Source of the DNA: Nemesobacter sp965204665
GTDB taxonomy: Bacteria; Desulfobacterota_D; UBA1144; Nemesobacterales; Nemesobacteraceae
Direction of reading: 5' to 3'
Length of the DNA stretch: 64,000 nt
Assembly (NCBI GenBank): GCA_965204665.1
Contig: OZ242002.1
Coordinates: 1,240,001-1,304,000, forward strand
Shown: one piece after another, positions 52,341-60,629 of the stretch
How the letters are laid out: each line of letters opens with the position of its first letter
How positions within the stretch are numbered: position 1 is the first letter of the stretch
Program-made: the position numbers and the translations under genes
The notes under the pieces: model-generated
The model's input: the letters and a program-made list of their open reading frames with translations, nothing else
What the model was told of the DNA's origin: nothing
Databases searched by the model: none

Positions 52341-52949
52341 AAATTGCAAATGATTAATTATTGTAAATATATAACTTACTAAGTTCTGATCTTCTGAAAG
52401 TATCAAGTCGGGTTCGATTTTGTCTCTCAAATGACTATTATCGGACACCGAGCAGACTTCTGCTCAAGTTTGAATTCGTACAGCGACGCATACCGGGCGA
52501 TGTCATCAGACACCGCTTGCGCACCCGTAACGACAAACTGTTCTCTACGGTTAACGTCAGTAACATCCGACATCCTTTTCGCCTTGCCGCCCTCCGCGCA
52601 TATTCCGGCAGTTTACTGATAAGGCTTTACAGCATTTGTATTGCTGAATTATTCAGCACAGAACACTCCGCTCCCCCGAAACTCATACGACCCATTTTCA
52701 ATCTCACATTAAGTTGTCGTAGATTTCCGGTTTTCAGGAAAAATTCGTCCTGCAGTGTCAGAAAAATCCTGACTTGATACTCGGTATTTCACCGAAATTT
52801 TTTGCCGACACGTTTGCTTGCCGGGCCGGCAATTCTTTTACCGCAAGGTTTGAAATTGCGGCGAACATAAATACGGAACTTCTTAACTTTCTGTTTCTTC
52901 AGTGTTATAATTTCACTTGAGAACCGTATTCCGGAGGGTATGATAAAAA
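52341..52949. other. Intergenic region with one possible small minus-strand gene
   Basis: No gene longer than 60 codons is convincing. A 48-codon minus-strand frame (52427-52573; MSDVTDVNRREQFVVTGAQA...) has protein-like composition and a purine-rich GAAAAGG upstream; it might be a small real protein. An inverted repeat GCTGAATTATTCAGC lies near 52653. TATAAT near 52902 is a plausible -10 for the 52950 gene. Confidence 0.35.
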
Positions 52950-53330
52950 ATGGCGAAAAAAAAATCAGCCGGCGGGATACCCGCCGATATATGGAGGAAA
53001 CAACCAGAGAACGGAGCAAGGAGCGCCGGTATAGCGGGCACGGCACTAGGTATTCAGACCGATGTGCTTCCTAAATACAAAACCTTCGATGTTATCACAC
53101 TGAGGATAAGCAGGGCGGATTTCGAGTTTCTCCACAATCTCGAGAGAGACATAATGAAAAATCGTTCCAGCGAGAATAAAAAGGAGAGAATAACCAAGAA
53201 CACTGTTGTGAGGGCCATGCTTTCCTGCTTTAGAAACATAAAATTCGACAAAGATGAAATTCCTAATGAAGCTGAACTTAGGGCGAGGATAATGAAAGGT
53301 TTGAAGGAGCACCCTTCCTGGTTGTTTTGA
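52950..53330 (+). CDS. Basic 126-residue protein of unknown function, possible DNA-binding
   Basis: Begins MAKKKSAGGIPADIW. The region ITLRISRADFEFLHNLERDI followed by ERITKNTVVRAMLSCF has a strand then two helices, like ribbon-helix-helix regulators. The N-terminal 40 residues are flexible and basic. I do not recognise a family. GGAGGG lies about 8 nt before the ATG. It is convergent with the large helicase gene, 89 bp apart, so a functional link is not implied by an operon. Confidence 0.6.
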   Translation: MAKKKSAGGIPADIWRKQPENGARSAGIAGTALGIQTDVLPKYKTFDVITLRISRADFEFLHNLERDIMKNRSSENKKERITKNTVVRAMLSCFRNIKFDKDEIPNEAELRARIMKGLKEHPSWLF

Positions 53331-53419
53331 GGAGTCACTTTATCGTATTTTGCAACAGTCGACTTGATGTAGGGAGGTCTTAAATCACGGTGCTTGTCAA
53401 TCAAGCGGGGACAACATCT

Positions 53420-56400
53420 TCAACCCGCGGCTGTCTTTGCGGCCTGATAAAGCCACCCCGGCATTGGACGTTTTAGTTCCCACAGTATTTTCATGGGATG
53501 TTCAGACTCGTGGCTTCGGTATCGGGCGTGGCCGAGGCAGTGGTATGGAAGGGTCCCGCCTCCGCTACCCTTTTTGCGTTCACGCACAAACAAGATGACA
53601 TTCGTATTACCTTGTTCAACGTACCGGAGACCGGTAGGCGTATCAGGTGATGTGGTATTCTGCGATTCCCAGTGAAACAGTGTCGGCGATATTGGATAGT
53701 CGTTGTAGCGTGTAGAGGGCGAGAAATCTTGGTCAGATTTCTCCAGCGTGATGAACAAGAGATCTGTTTGCGTTTTCTTATTCCATAGAACACCACCTTG
53801 CGGAAGGGCAATCGCGTTGCGTCTGTCGGTGTGTCTGTATGCCGCCATGATCTCACCGAGTGTATAAGTTGCATGGCTCGCCAAGGGAATATCACCTTTC
53901 GGGTCAATCGGTTCGGGAACTGTGCGGATGCGGTCGGCGAGAATTTCCAGTAGGTCGAGAATCTCGCGGTGCAACTCTGATGACTCGCAGATTTTTTCTA
54001 ATGTCTGGTCGGCTTCTTCAATTGATTGCCCACGGCTACCAAGAATGGCAAACAACATGAGTCCTAGTCGATGTTTGCGGCCCTGCAGTCTCGAAATCCT
54101 GTCAGAACGACTCGTTTCCAAGATGTCGCGCCATGCTTCAATTCTCTCGTTGTCGTCTATGTGGACCAGTCTACCGAAAGTTTTGAGAACAGGGTTGTCG
54201 GTTGACAGACCGGTGTTTAGATCAAAACCCGCTCGCTTGCGGAGTTCAGTAAAACAGTGCCCTGAACTAGGTCGCGCGTAGATATCTTCTAATGCTGCGT
54301 CGGCGTCACGTATGAAAGCACGGAGTCCCGCACTTGGTCCGAGGGCGCGTAAATCGTCGATGAGACGCGCACGGGAGTTATGAACGGCTTTTTTAAGATT
54401 TCGCAGTACTGTGTTTTTGGAAATGCGGTCCAGTTTGAAAGCGCATCCCGGGGGTAGAAGCGGGAAGTCGTTTTCTAAGGAGCGCAGTACCTGATGACGG
54501 GTGCCTCCCAGTAGAACTCGATAACGTACATCGTAGCGATACTCACGGCGAACTTGATCAACGAAGTCCAGGACGGTAAGAACCTGCTTTCCTTCTGCCC
54601 AGCGAAGTCCTCTTCCCAGTTGCTGGAGAAACACCGTAGCGCTTTCGGTTGGTCGAAGCATCAGCACGGTGTCGACTTCGGGGATGTCCACTCCCTCGTT
54701 GAACAGGTCCACGGTGAAGATGGCGCGGAGTTTGCCCTGTCGCAGGTCCTCAAGCGCATTGCGACGGTCATCTTGTGGAGTCTTTGAATCAAGCGCTCGT
54801 GCCGGGTAGCCGAAGCGGATGAACTCGCTTGCCATAAAGTGAGCATGGTGGACACCCGCGCAGAACCCTAGGGCGCGCATTCGGTGCGGGTCCGTCACCC
54901 ATTCCTCTATAGCTCGGCAGACCCGCATAGATCGAACATGGTCGCCGGTAAGCAGGTTGTCAAGTTCGTTTGTTATATATCTCCCGCGCTCAAAACCGAC
55001 CGTAGAAAGGTCTGTCGCGCTATTCACCCCAAAATAGTGAAACGGACAGAGCAGTCCTTGGTCAAGTGCGTCCCAAAGCCGAGACTCTGATGCGATGCGG
55101 CCGTCGAACCACTCGAGAACCGACTGGCCGTCGGAGCGTTCGGGCGTAGCTGTGAGTCCAAGCAAAACTTCCGGTTTCAAACGAGACAGCAGTCGTTTGT
55201 AACTCTTAGCCGCGGCATGGTGGAATTCGTCCACGATAACCACGGCGAATCCATCCGGGTCAATATCATCAATACATTTGCTGAGGGATTGTATCGAGGC
55301 GAAAACATGGCGACCTACTTGTGGATGCTCACCCCCGACCAACAGCTCACCGAATTCCGGTTTTCCCAGAACCAGTTTAAAAACCCTACGACTCTGACGA
55401 AGAATTTCCTCTCTGTGCGCGACAAAGAGCAGAGAATCCAAACCTTGATTGTGCAGTCTCTTGAAGTCGAATGCCGCAATCCAAGTCTTGCCGGTGCCTG
55501 TGGCTGCCACCACGAGATTGCGGCGGTGTCCACGCATCCGTTCCGCTTCAAGTGCTTCAAGTGTCGTAGATTGATGCGGTTTGGGCGTAACATCCACCAG
55601 TAAATGCCGTGTGTTCACCTCATTTGGTGAATCACCTGGTCGCTGTCCTGAGAGTGCCTGATCTACTCGGTCAGCATCACGTTCGGGTTCATAATCCTCA
55701 AATTCGGGCTCATGCCAATACTGTTCGAAGGTTGTCTTAAATCTTTCGATTACTTCGGGGTTCTCGACTGCGCTCACGCGCATGTTCCATTCAAGGCCCT
55801 CAACCTGTGCTGTACGGGTAAGGTTAGACGAACCGATATAGGCGGTGTGCATTCCACTGCGACGGTGGAACATCCATGCCTTGGCATGAAGGCGAGTCCG
55901 AGCGACTTCGAACGAAATCTTAACTTGCGCGCCGAGATTGATAAGCGCGTCTAGCGCGCGACGCTCTGTCGACCCTGTATAGACGCTTGTGATCACGCGT
56001 ATCTGCGTTCCCTCCTGCACACGTTTCTCAAGCTCAGATTGAAATAGACGCAACCCTGAGTAGCGTACAAACGCGCACAGCAGGTCAATCCGGTCGGCAC
56101 TTGGTATTTCCCGCTCAATCTCGCTTGCGATCTGAACATCGCGCCGTCCGTTGACGAGAAGCCCGGTTCGGCGAAGAGGTAGCGCCGGACGAGCGGTAGG
56201 CGTGGGATTGTCGTCTGGAGTAAGGCATTTGACAACTTCAGCGATGATGCGGACGGTATCTGTGACTTGGTTGTCAGTCGTCACGCCATGTTTGAAAAGC
56301 ACCTCTACGAGCCGGTTAACAAGGGCGATTTGTTCGGTGGATTGAGTATTTTCATTGCCTGGTATTTCTTCAAGGGCGCATCGAAGGAGTTTGTATATGT

Positions 56401-56602
56401 GCCGGGCTAATATCTCGGGACGGACGGTTCTGTCGGTCGAACGGACATCCACCCACCAGCCCTGCGTTTTTCGGGCATTGATTTCCGCCTCCAGAGCAGA
56501 GGTGATCAACTCTTCGTAAAGTCCAGAATGAATCAGACGTGTCATAACTGACCTGAACGGAGGAGAACAAGCGGCAACATCTGCACCGCTATCAAATTTC
56601 AA
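53420..56602 (-). CDS. PLD-like, DEAH helicase and DUF3427 protein
   Basis: 1060 residues. The N-terminal part (about 150-305) is a phospholipase-D-like module with one HxK-type motif (RLHAKAWMF, then YIGSSNLTR). The helicase core has Walker A VVAATGTGKTWIAA, the DEAH-like VIVDEFHHAAAKSY, GLTATPERSDG, and motif VI LQQLGRGLRWAEGKQ. The C-terminal DUF3427 domain runs to the end. This order (HKD nuclease-like, SF2 helicase, DUF3427) is common in stand-alone genes in accessory islands, with restriction or defence a frequent suggestion, unproven here. The TTG start at 56602 has GAGAGG a few bases upstream. Codon use and position fit an acquired gene. Confidence 0.85.
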   Translation of the reverse strand: MKFDSGADVAACSPPFRSVMTRLIHSGLYEELITSALEAEINARKTQGWWVDVRSTDRTVRPEILARHIYKLLRCALEEIPGNENTQSTEQIALVNRLVEVLFKHGVTTDNQVTDTVRIIAEVVKCLTPDDNPTPTARPALPLRRTGLLVNGRRDVQIASEIEREIPSADRIDLLCAFVRYSGLRLFQSELEKRVQEGTQIRVITSVYTGSTERRALDALINLGAQVKISFEVARTRLHAKAWMFHRRSGMHTAYIGSSNLTRTAQVEGLEWNMRVSAVENPEVIERFKTTFEQYWHEPEFEDYEPERDADRVDQALSGQRPGDSPNEVNTRHLLVDVTPKPHQSTTLEALEAERMRGHRRNLVVAATGTGKTWIAAFDFKRLHNQGLDSLLFVAHREEILRQSRRVFKLVLGKPEFGELLVGGEHPQVGRHVFASIQSLSKCIDDIDPDGFAVVIVDEFHHAAAKSYKRLLSRLKPEVLLGLTATPERSDGQSVLEWFDGRIASESRLWDALDQGLLCPFHYFGVNSATDLSTVGFERGRYITNELDNLLTGDHVRSMRVCRAIEEWVTDPHRMRALGFCAGVHHAHFMASEFIRFGYPARALDSKTPQDDRRNALEDLRQGKLRAIFTVDLFNEGVDIPEVDTVLMLRPTESATVFLQQLGRGLRWAEGKQVLTVLDFVDQVRREYRYDVRYRVLLGGTRHQVLRSLENDFPLLPPGCAFKLDRISKNTVLRNLKKAVHNSRARLIDDLRALGPSAGLRAFIRDADAALEDIYARPSSGHCFTELRKRAGFDLNTGLSTDNPVLKTFGRLVHIDDNERIEAWRDILETSRSDRISRLQGRKHRLGLMLFAILGSRGQSIEEADQTLEKICESSELHREILDLLEILADRIRTVPEPIDPKGDIPLASHATYTLGEIMAAYRHTDRRNAIALPQGGVLWNKKTQTDLLFITLEKSDQDFSPSTRYNDYPISPTLFHWESQNTTSPDTPTGLRYVEQGNTNVILFVRERKKGSGGGTLPYHCLGHARYRSHESEHPMKILWELKRPMPGWLYQAAKTAAG

Positions 56603-56650
56603 TTGTCCTCTCAGTTCTAAACCATACCGAGTGTACGTAATTTTACGCGG

Positions 56651-56676
56651 AATTCACAACATAATATTGGTGAATT
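56651..56676. promoter_or_regulatory. Inverted repeat upstream of the helicase gene, possible operator
   Basis: AATTCAC, 12-nt gap, GTGAATT. A perfect 7-bp repeat about 50-75 bp before the helicase start, flanking a TATTAT-like -10 on the minus strand. It could be a repressor site. Confidence 0.35.
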
Positions 56677-56732
56677 AGCAGTATGCGGAGTAGCTGGGTG
56701 CGGAAAAAACAGTTCGGTTTGAAAAAAACTGC

Positions 56733-56762
56733 TTGACAACATGCGGTGAGGTTTGATTAAAT
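56733..56762 (+). promoter_or_regulatory. Candidate promoter of the acetoacetate-decarboxylase-like pair
   Basis: TTGACA at 56733-56738, 18-nt spacer, TTAAAT at 56757-56762. It is followed by a leader of about 155 nt containing the hairpin GGTCGCC-CCCGC-GGCGACC near 56776-56794. The long structured leader may be regulatory. Confidence 0.5.
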
Positions 56763-56925
56763 AAATAACGGGTGAGGTCGCCCCCGCGGCGACCGTCGGA
56801 TTGTGAGGCTTGATCACGTATACAGAGGGGAGAGGGTTAGGGAGACGGGGGTTGAGGTTCTGGAGTGTGCGGGTTCCGGATTACTTGCGGTCCGGCCTGA
56901 AATCTAATTGTAAGGAGGCTGCAAT

Positions 56926-57906
56926 ATGAGCCATAGTCATTTAAACGTCCCGTTGAAGTACTGGGAGTTGACGAAAGAGGTCCCGCCCCCTCCGATAGAG
57001 CGGGATATAAAGTCGTGGATCATAGCGAATCCGTCGGATCCGCTGTGGGACATAGATGTGCTGCCGTTGACGTATACGGACAGCAGGTGGTCGGCGTTCG
57101 TGGTGAGGTGCGACGAGGCGACGAGGAGTCGTCTGTGCCCGAATCCTCCGTTGGAGGTGTGGGACGGGGAGAATGCCGATCTGGTGGAGTTCTGGTATGT
57201 GGATCATAAGAACACGATGCTGGGTCCGTATCTCGAGTTCGGAGTGACGATATCGGCGACATACAAGGATCCTCAGGGCAATGTGTGGAAGGCGGGGTAC
57301 TATCCGTATATGTATCTGACGGGTGATGCGCCGGTGGATGCTGGCAGGGTGCTTGGATTTCCGAAGAAGATGTCGTACATCAGATGTACGGTGCACGGCG
57401 GGGAGAAGGGGACGGACTTTTTCGGATTTGCGATGAGTCGTAACGGGTATCTGATGCACAGTGCGACGGGTCAGTTCGACGACAAGCAGGTTACGCCGCC
57501 GTTTTTCTACGGGAAGACGGATTGGGGCAAGTTCAACATGAAGGTTATAACGAGGCCCGACGTATCGAGTTCGGAGTGGCAGTTGACGTATCTGCCGTCG
57601 GCGCTGCCGCCGCCGTTCGACACGATGATACAGGGGCACAGGTTCAAGATAAAGCCCGAGCACACGAGGACTGCGTCGGGGGATGCGGTGAACTGGTTCA
57701 TGCAGGCTACGCCGTTCGACAACATGGGGGCCGAGTTGAAGATACAGGAGGTTACGGGATTGATATCGTTCGTGTTCGATCTTGTGATACCGCCTGCGCA
57801 GGTGCTGTGGACGGAGACGTATGAGAGGCCGGCCAGTTACAGGGGTTATGCGACGCCGTACAAGTACGGGTTGAGGCAGCAGTTCCCGATAAGTCAGGGG
57901 TCATAA
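56926..57906 (+). CDS. Acetoacetate decarboxylase-like protein, copy 1
   Basis: A 326-residue protein of the acetoacetate decarboxylase (ADC) superfamily. VEFWYVDHKNTMLGPYLEFG and AGYYPYMYLTGDAPVDAG match the fold. LGFPKKMSYI holds the KK pair, whose first Lys is the Schiff-base position in true ADC. The N-terminal 50 residues (YWELTKEVPPPPIERDIKSW) are extra relative to short ADCs. True acetone formation is not assured; many ADC-like proteins act in polyketide, aldol or hydrolase chemistry. AAGGAGG is well placed before the ATG. The gene is strongly biased to G-ending codons, unlike its neighbours. Confidence 0.82.
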   Translation: MSHSHLNVPLKYWELTKEVPPPPIERDIKSWIIANPSDPLWDIDVLPLTYTDSRWSAFVVRCDEATRSRLCPNPPLEVWDGENADLVEFWYVDHKNTMLGPYLEFGVTISATYKDPQGNVWKAGYYPYMYLTGDAPVDAGRVLGFPKKMSYIRCTVHGGEKGTDFFGFAMSRNGYLMHSATGQFDDKQVTPPFFYGKTDWGKFNMKVITRPDVSSSEWQLTYLPSALPPPFDTMIQGHRFKIKPEHTRTASGDAVNWFMQATPFDNMGAELKIQEVTGLISFVFDLVIPPAQVLWTETYERPASYRGYATPYKYGLRQQFPISQGS

Positions 57907-57938
57907 AAAGAAAGGAATTTTCAAGGAGGTAAGAAATA

Positions 57939-58910
57939 ATGGGATTACAAGCGAATGAGTACAGTTATCCGTGGTTGGACGAGGGAGAGGTGCCGCCGCT
58001 GCCGTTGGACAGGGACAGGATACACATAATAAGTCAGGGAGTGGCGGATCCCGTGTTCGACTACGACATCGTACCGTTGACGTATACGGAGAGCAGATGG
58101 ATGGCCTATGTGATAAGGGCTGACATCAATGCGATGAAGGCGGTGGTGCCGGAGCCGATAGAGGTTACGGATGACGTGATAGAGTTCTGGTACGTGATAC
58201 ATAAGAACACTATGCTGGGACCGTACATGGAGATGGGAGTGACGTTTTCCGCTACAGTGGATTCGGGGGACGGGCAGATATACAAGGCGGGGTACTATCC
58301 GTATATGTATCTGTCGAACGATTCGCCGATATTCGCGGGTAAGGAGCCGTTCGGGTTTCCGAAGAAGGCTGCGTACATAGCGGGATTCGAGCACGGAACC
58401 AACAACAATTATTTCAATCATCTGATGGAGCGCAGGGGATACATACTGCATACGGCGAACGGGCGTTATTCGGACAAGCCTTTGTCCGCGAGGCCGACGT
58501 TTTACGGCAAGACGGACTGGGGCAGGATGAATTACAGGATAACGACGAGGCCCGACGTATCGAACAGCATCCACGAGGTGACGTATCTTCCGTCGGATCT
58601 TCCGCCGGGATTCGGGACGGGTCACAGGTTCCAGTTGAATCCCGAGAGTGTGAGGACGGCGGTGGGGGAGGATGTGCGTTCGTGGTATATGTCTGGGACG
58701 CCGTTCGACTATATGGGAGGTCAGATACCTGCGACGGAAGTTGTAGGGCTGATAAGTTTTACATTCAATCTGATAATACCGCCTGCGTTGACGATCTGGA
58801 GCAGGACGGTGGAGAGGAGTACGGACGACATGAGTCATGTTGTGTATTCCACGCCGTTCGAGTATACGATGCGTCACAGGTTCCTGCTGCCGCAGTACAG
58901 CCAGGGATAA
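57939..58910 (+). CDS. Acetoacetate decarboxylase-like protein, copy 2
   Basis: A 323-residue paralogue of the preceding gene with the same landmarks: PPLPLDRDRIHIISQG, then IEFWYVIHKNTMLGPYMEMG, FGFPKKAAYIAGFEHG and LISFTFNLIIPPALTIW. The KK of the Schiff-base site is kept. It starts 32 bp after copy 1 behind a perfect AAGGAGGT, so both are on one transcript, which ends at a strong terminator. Two divergent copies side by side suggest a hetero-oligomer or two related substrates; this is inference. The codon bias matches copy 1. Confidence 0.82.
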   Translation: MGLQANEYSYPWLDEGEVPPLPLDRDRIHIISQGVADPVFDYDIVPLTYTESRWMAYVIRADINAMKAVVPEPIEVTDDVIEFWYVIHKNTMLGPYMEMGVTFSATVDSGDGQIYKAGYYPYMYLSNDSPIFAGKEPFGFPKKAAYIAGFEHGTNNNYFNHLMERRGYILHTANGRYSDKPLSARPTFYGKTDWGRMNYRITTRPDVSNSIHEVTYLPSDLPPGFGTGHRFQLNPESVRTAVGEDVRSWYMSGTPFDYMGGQIPATEVVGLISFTFNLIIPPALTIWSRTVERSTDDMSHVVYSTPFEYTMRHRFLLPQYSQG

Positions 58911-58956
58911 AGGCGTGAGGTCTGCAGCTCGGAGTTGCGGACACTGAAGAAACGGA

Positions 58957-58995
58957 GAGGAGGGATGCAGAAAGGTTCTCCCTCCTCTTTTTTTG
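58957..58995 (+). terminator. Rho-independent terminator after the ADC-like pair
   Basis: Stem GAGGAGGGA / TCCCTCCTC with a 13-nt loop, followed directly by a run of seven or more T. Confidence 0.92.
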
Positions 58996-59086
58996 TAGAA
59001 CGGGATTTAAACAGGGGGGGTGCTGTGCTACAAGATTTTTTGGTTATATCGCTACTATTCGAAGAAGTTTTATTCGTAAGTTCTAT

Positions 59087-60625
59087 TTAAAATTGACCTG
59101 CTTGTTCGCCAAGCGGTGTAATCTCCGATTGTCCACGCGGAACAGTCTCGTAATCACATCCCAAAGCCCTGGCAAGTGATCCTAGTCGTCGCCTGACGGT
59201 TTCACAGTGAGGCAGCTGATCCGGCATATGAAGAACCATCTTTCCCGGCAAATACTCAACCTTAGTGTTTTCAAGAATTCGCGCGACACCGCCGGAAACT
59301 GTGTACGCGAGACGAAGAGCAAGCCCGATAACCTTGGATCTCGCAATACCGTCCTTATCAAGAAGACCGGTCTCCTCCCAGCGGCGGACAAGATCTGCAA
59401 CCGCAGCATGACGCGATGCTACGGAGAGTGCAATCTTTATCCTCTCGGAATGACCGATACCCACAAGAGGCATCCTAGATATCCTTAGAAACACTTGCTC
59501 CGCTCTGTACTCGGGATGCTCTGAAATACCTATATCGGAAAGATGACAGATGGCAAGCATAAGCCTCGGGTTTGCGGTGCTTATATCAGGGAGAACTGCA
59601 GAAATCCAGCGGTAAAGAGCCTCTCCGGACTCACTTGTTCTTCCCGCCCGACGCACAACCTCCTCACACATAACTACAAGCGGGTCGAGTCTGCGCTGTT
59701 CCACCGAGAGATCACCATGTATGCATCCTTCCCTCAGTCCGTAAGTGGAAAAGACAACCTGACTTACTGCAGTCTTTCGAATTATGCTTTCCATAACCGC
59801 CGCGGCGTAAGGAGCATGCTCAGATCTTGCTCGACCGAAAATCTCAAACGCTTTCGCCGAATCCGGCGGGATTTCTGAAACATCGGAAAGCATCTCAATT
59901 GCTTCCTCGCTGGATAGACTGTAAGCGTGAACTATACGAAGCGGGTAGTCTTCAGTCTCCATATGGTTTTTAGCGAGAGACCGCCATGAGCCGCCGACTG
60001 CGTAAAAAGTTTTGCCGGCGGCCTTTTCCAGCCAGGAGATTTCGTCAAGCAACGGGGATGCGAGTTTTCTTTGAGCCTTTTGCGGATTAAATCCGCTTTC
60101 AGAAAGAGCAATAGTACCAAGAGGAAGAGTTACAAGGTTTTCTATCCTTCCCCCGTGGACCTCGACAAGTTCAAGACTTCCTCCTCCCAGGTCTCCCACT
60201 ATACCGTCCGCATACGGGATTGAGTACAGCACACCATTTGCGGAGAGCCTCGCTTCCTCTTCACCTGTGAGCACCCGAAGCGGAATTCCGCACTCATTCT
60301 CAACTGCCTTCTTGAACTCTTCGCCGTTCAGAGCCGCTCTGACTGCAGCTGTTGCAACAGCCTTTATACTGGAAACCTTCATTGAGTGCGCAATATCTAC
60401 AAAACGACTTATGGTTCGCATAGCAAGGTCGACGCTTTGCGGCGACATCGTTCCACGGGAATCCATCCCTCTTCCCAGTCCGCATTGAACTTTTTCATCA
60501 AGCACTGGAAGAGGAGCCCGACGCGGACCTTTATAGACCACAAGACGGATGGAGTTTGAGCCCACATCGATCACGGCTGTCATGTCGTGCGACGGGGGAG
60601 AATTCCGAGAGAGAATGGTGCTCAT
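59087..60625 (-). CDS. ppx: Exopolyphosphatase/guanosine pentaphosphatase (Ppx/GppA)
   Basis: About 512 residues from ATG 60625, four bases after the ppk stop (the frame also opens at TTG 60643). MTAVIDVGSNSIRLVVYKG is the actin-like ATPase phosphate-1 signature. IVGDLGGGSLELVEVHGG is the phosphate-2 motif, and the C-terminal helical HD-like region follows. It hydrolyses polyphosphate or pppGpp from the end. It is coupled to ppk, so synthesis and breakdown of polyphosphate are encoded together. Confidence 0.9.
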   Translation of the reverse strand: MSTILSRNSPPSHDMTAVIDVGSNSIRLVVYKGPRRAPLPVLDEKVQCGLGRGMDSRGTMSPQSVDLAMRTISRFVDIAHSMKVSSIKAVATAAVRAALNGEEFKKAVENECGIPLRVLTGEEEARLSANGVLYSIPYADGIVGDLGGGSLELVEVHGGRIENLVTLPLGTIALSESGFNPQKAQRKLASPLLDEISWLEKAAGKTFYAVGGSWRSLAKNHMETEDYPLRIVHAYSLSSEEAIEMLSDVSEIPPDSAKAFEIFGRARSEHAPYAAAVMESIIRKTAVSQVVFSTYGLREGCIHGDLSVEQRRLDPLVVMCEEVVRRAGRTSESGEALYRWISAVLPDISTANPRLMLAICHLSDIGISEHPEYRAEQVFLRISRMPLVGIGHSERIKIALSVASRHAAVADLVRRWEETGLLDKDGIARSKVIGLALRLAYTVSGGVARILENTKVEYLPGKMVLHMPDQLPHCETVRRRLGSLARALGCDYETVPRGQSEITPLGEQAGQF

Positions 60626-60629
60626 GAAT

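Noticed and set aside
52431..52619. A 62-codon plus-strand frame in the intergenic region after amiS
   Set aside because: No ribosome binding site; the opposite frame (52427-52573) looks more protein-like.
57945..58877. A 310-codon open frame opposite ADC-like copy 2 (and a 240-codon frame opposite copy 1 at 56941-57663)
   Set aside because: They mirror the G-ending codon bias of the sense genes; composition is Arg/His-rich with no motif or ribosome binding site.
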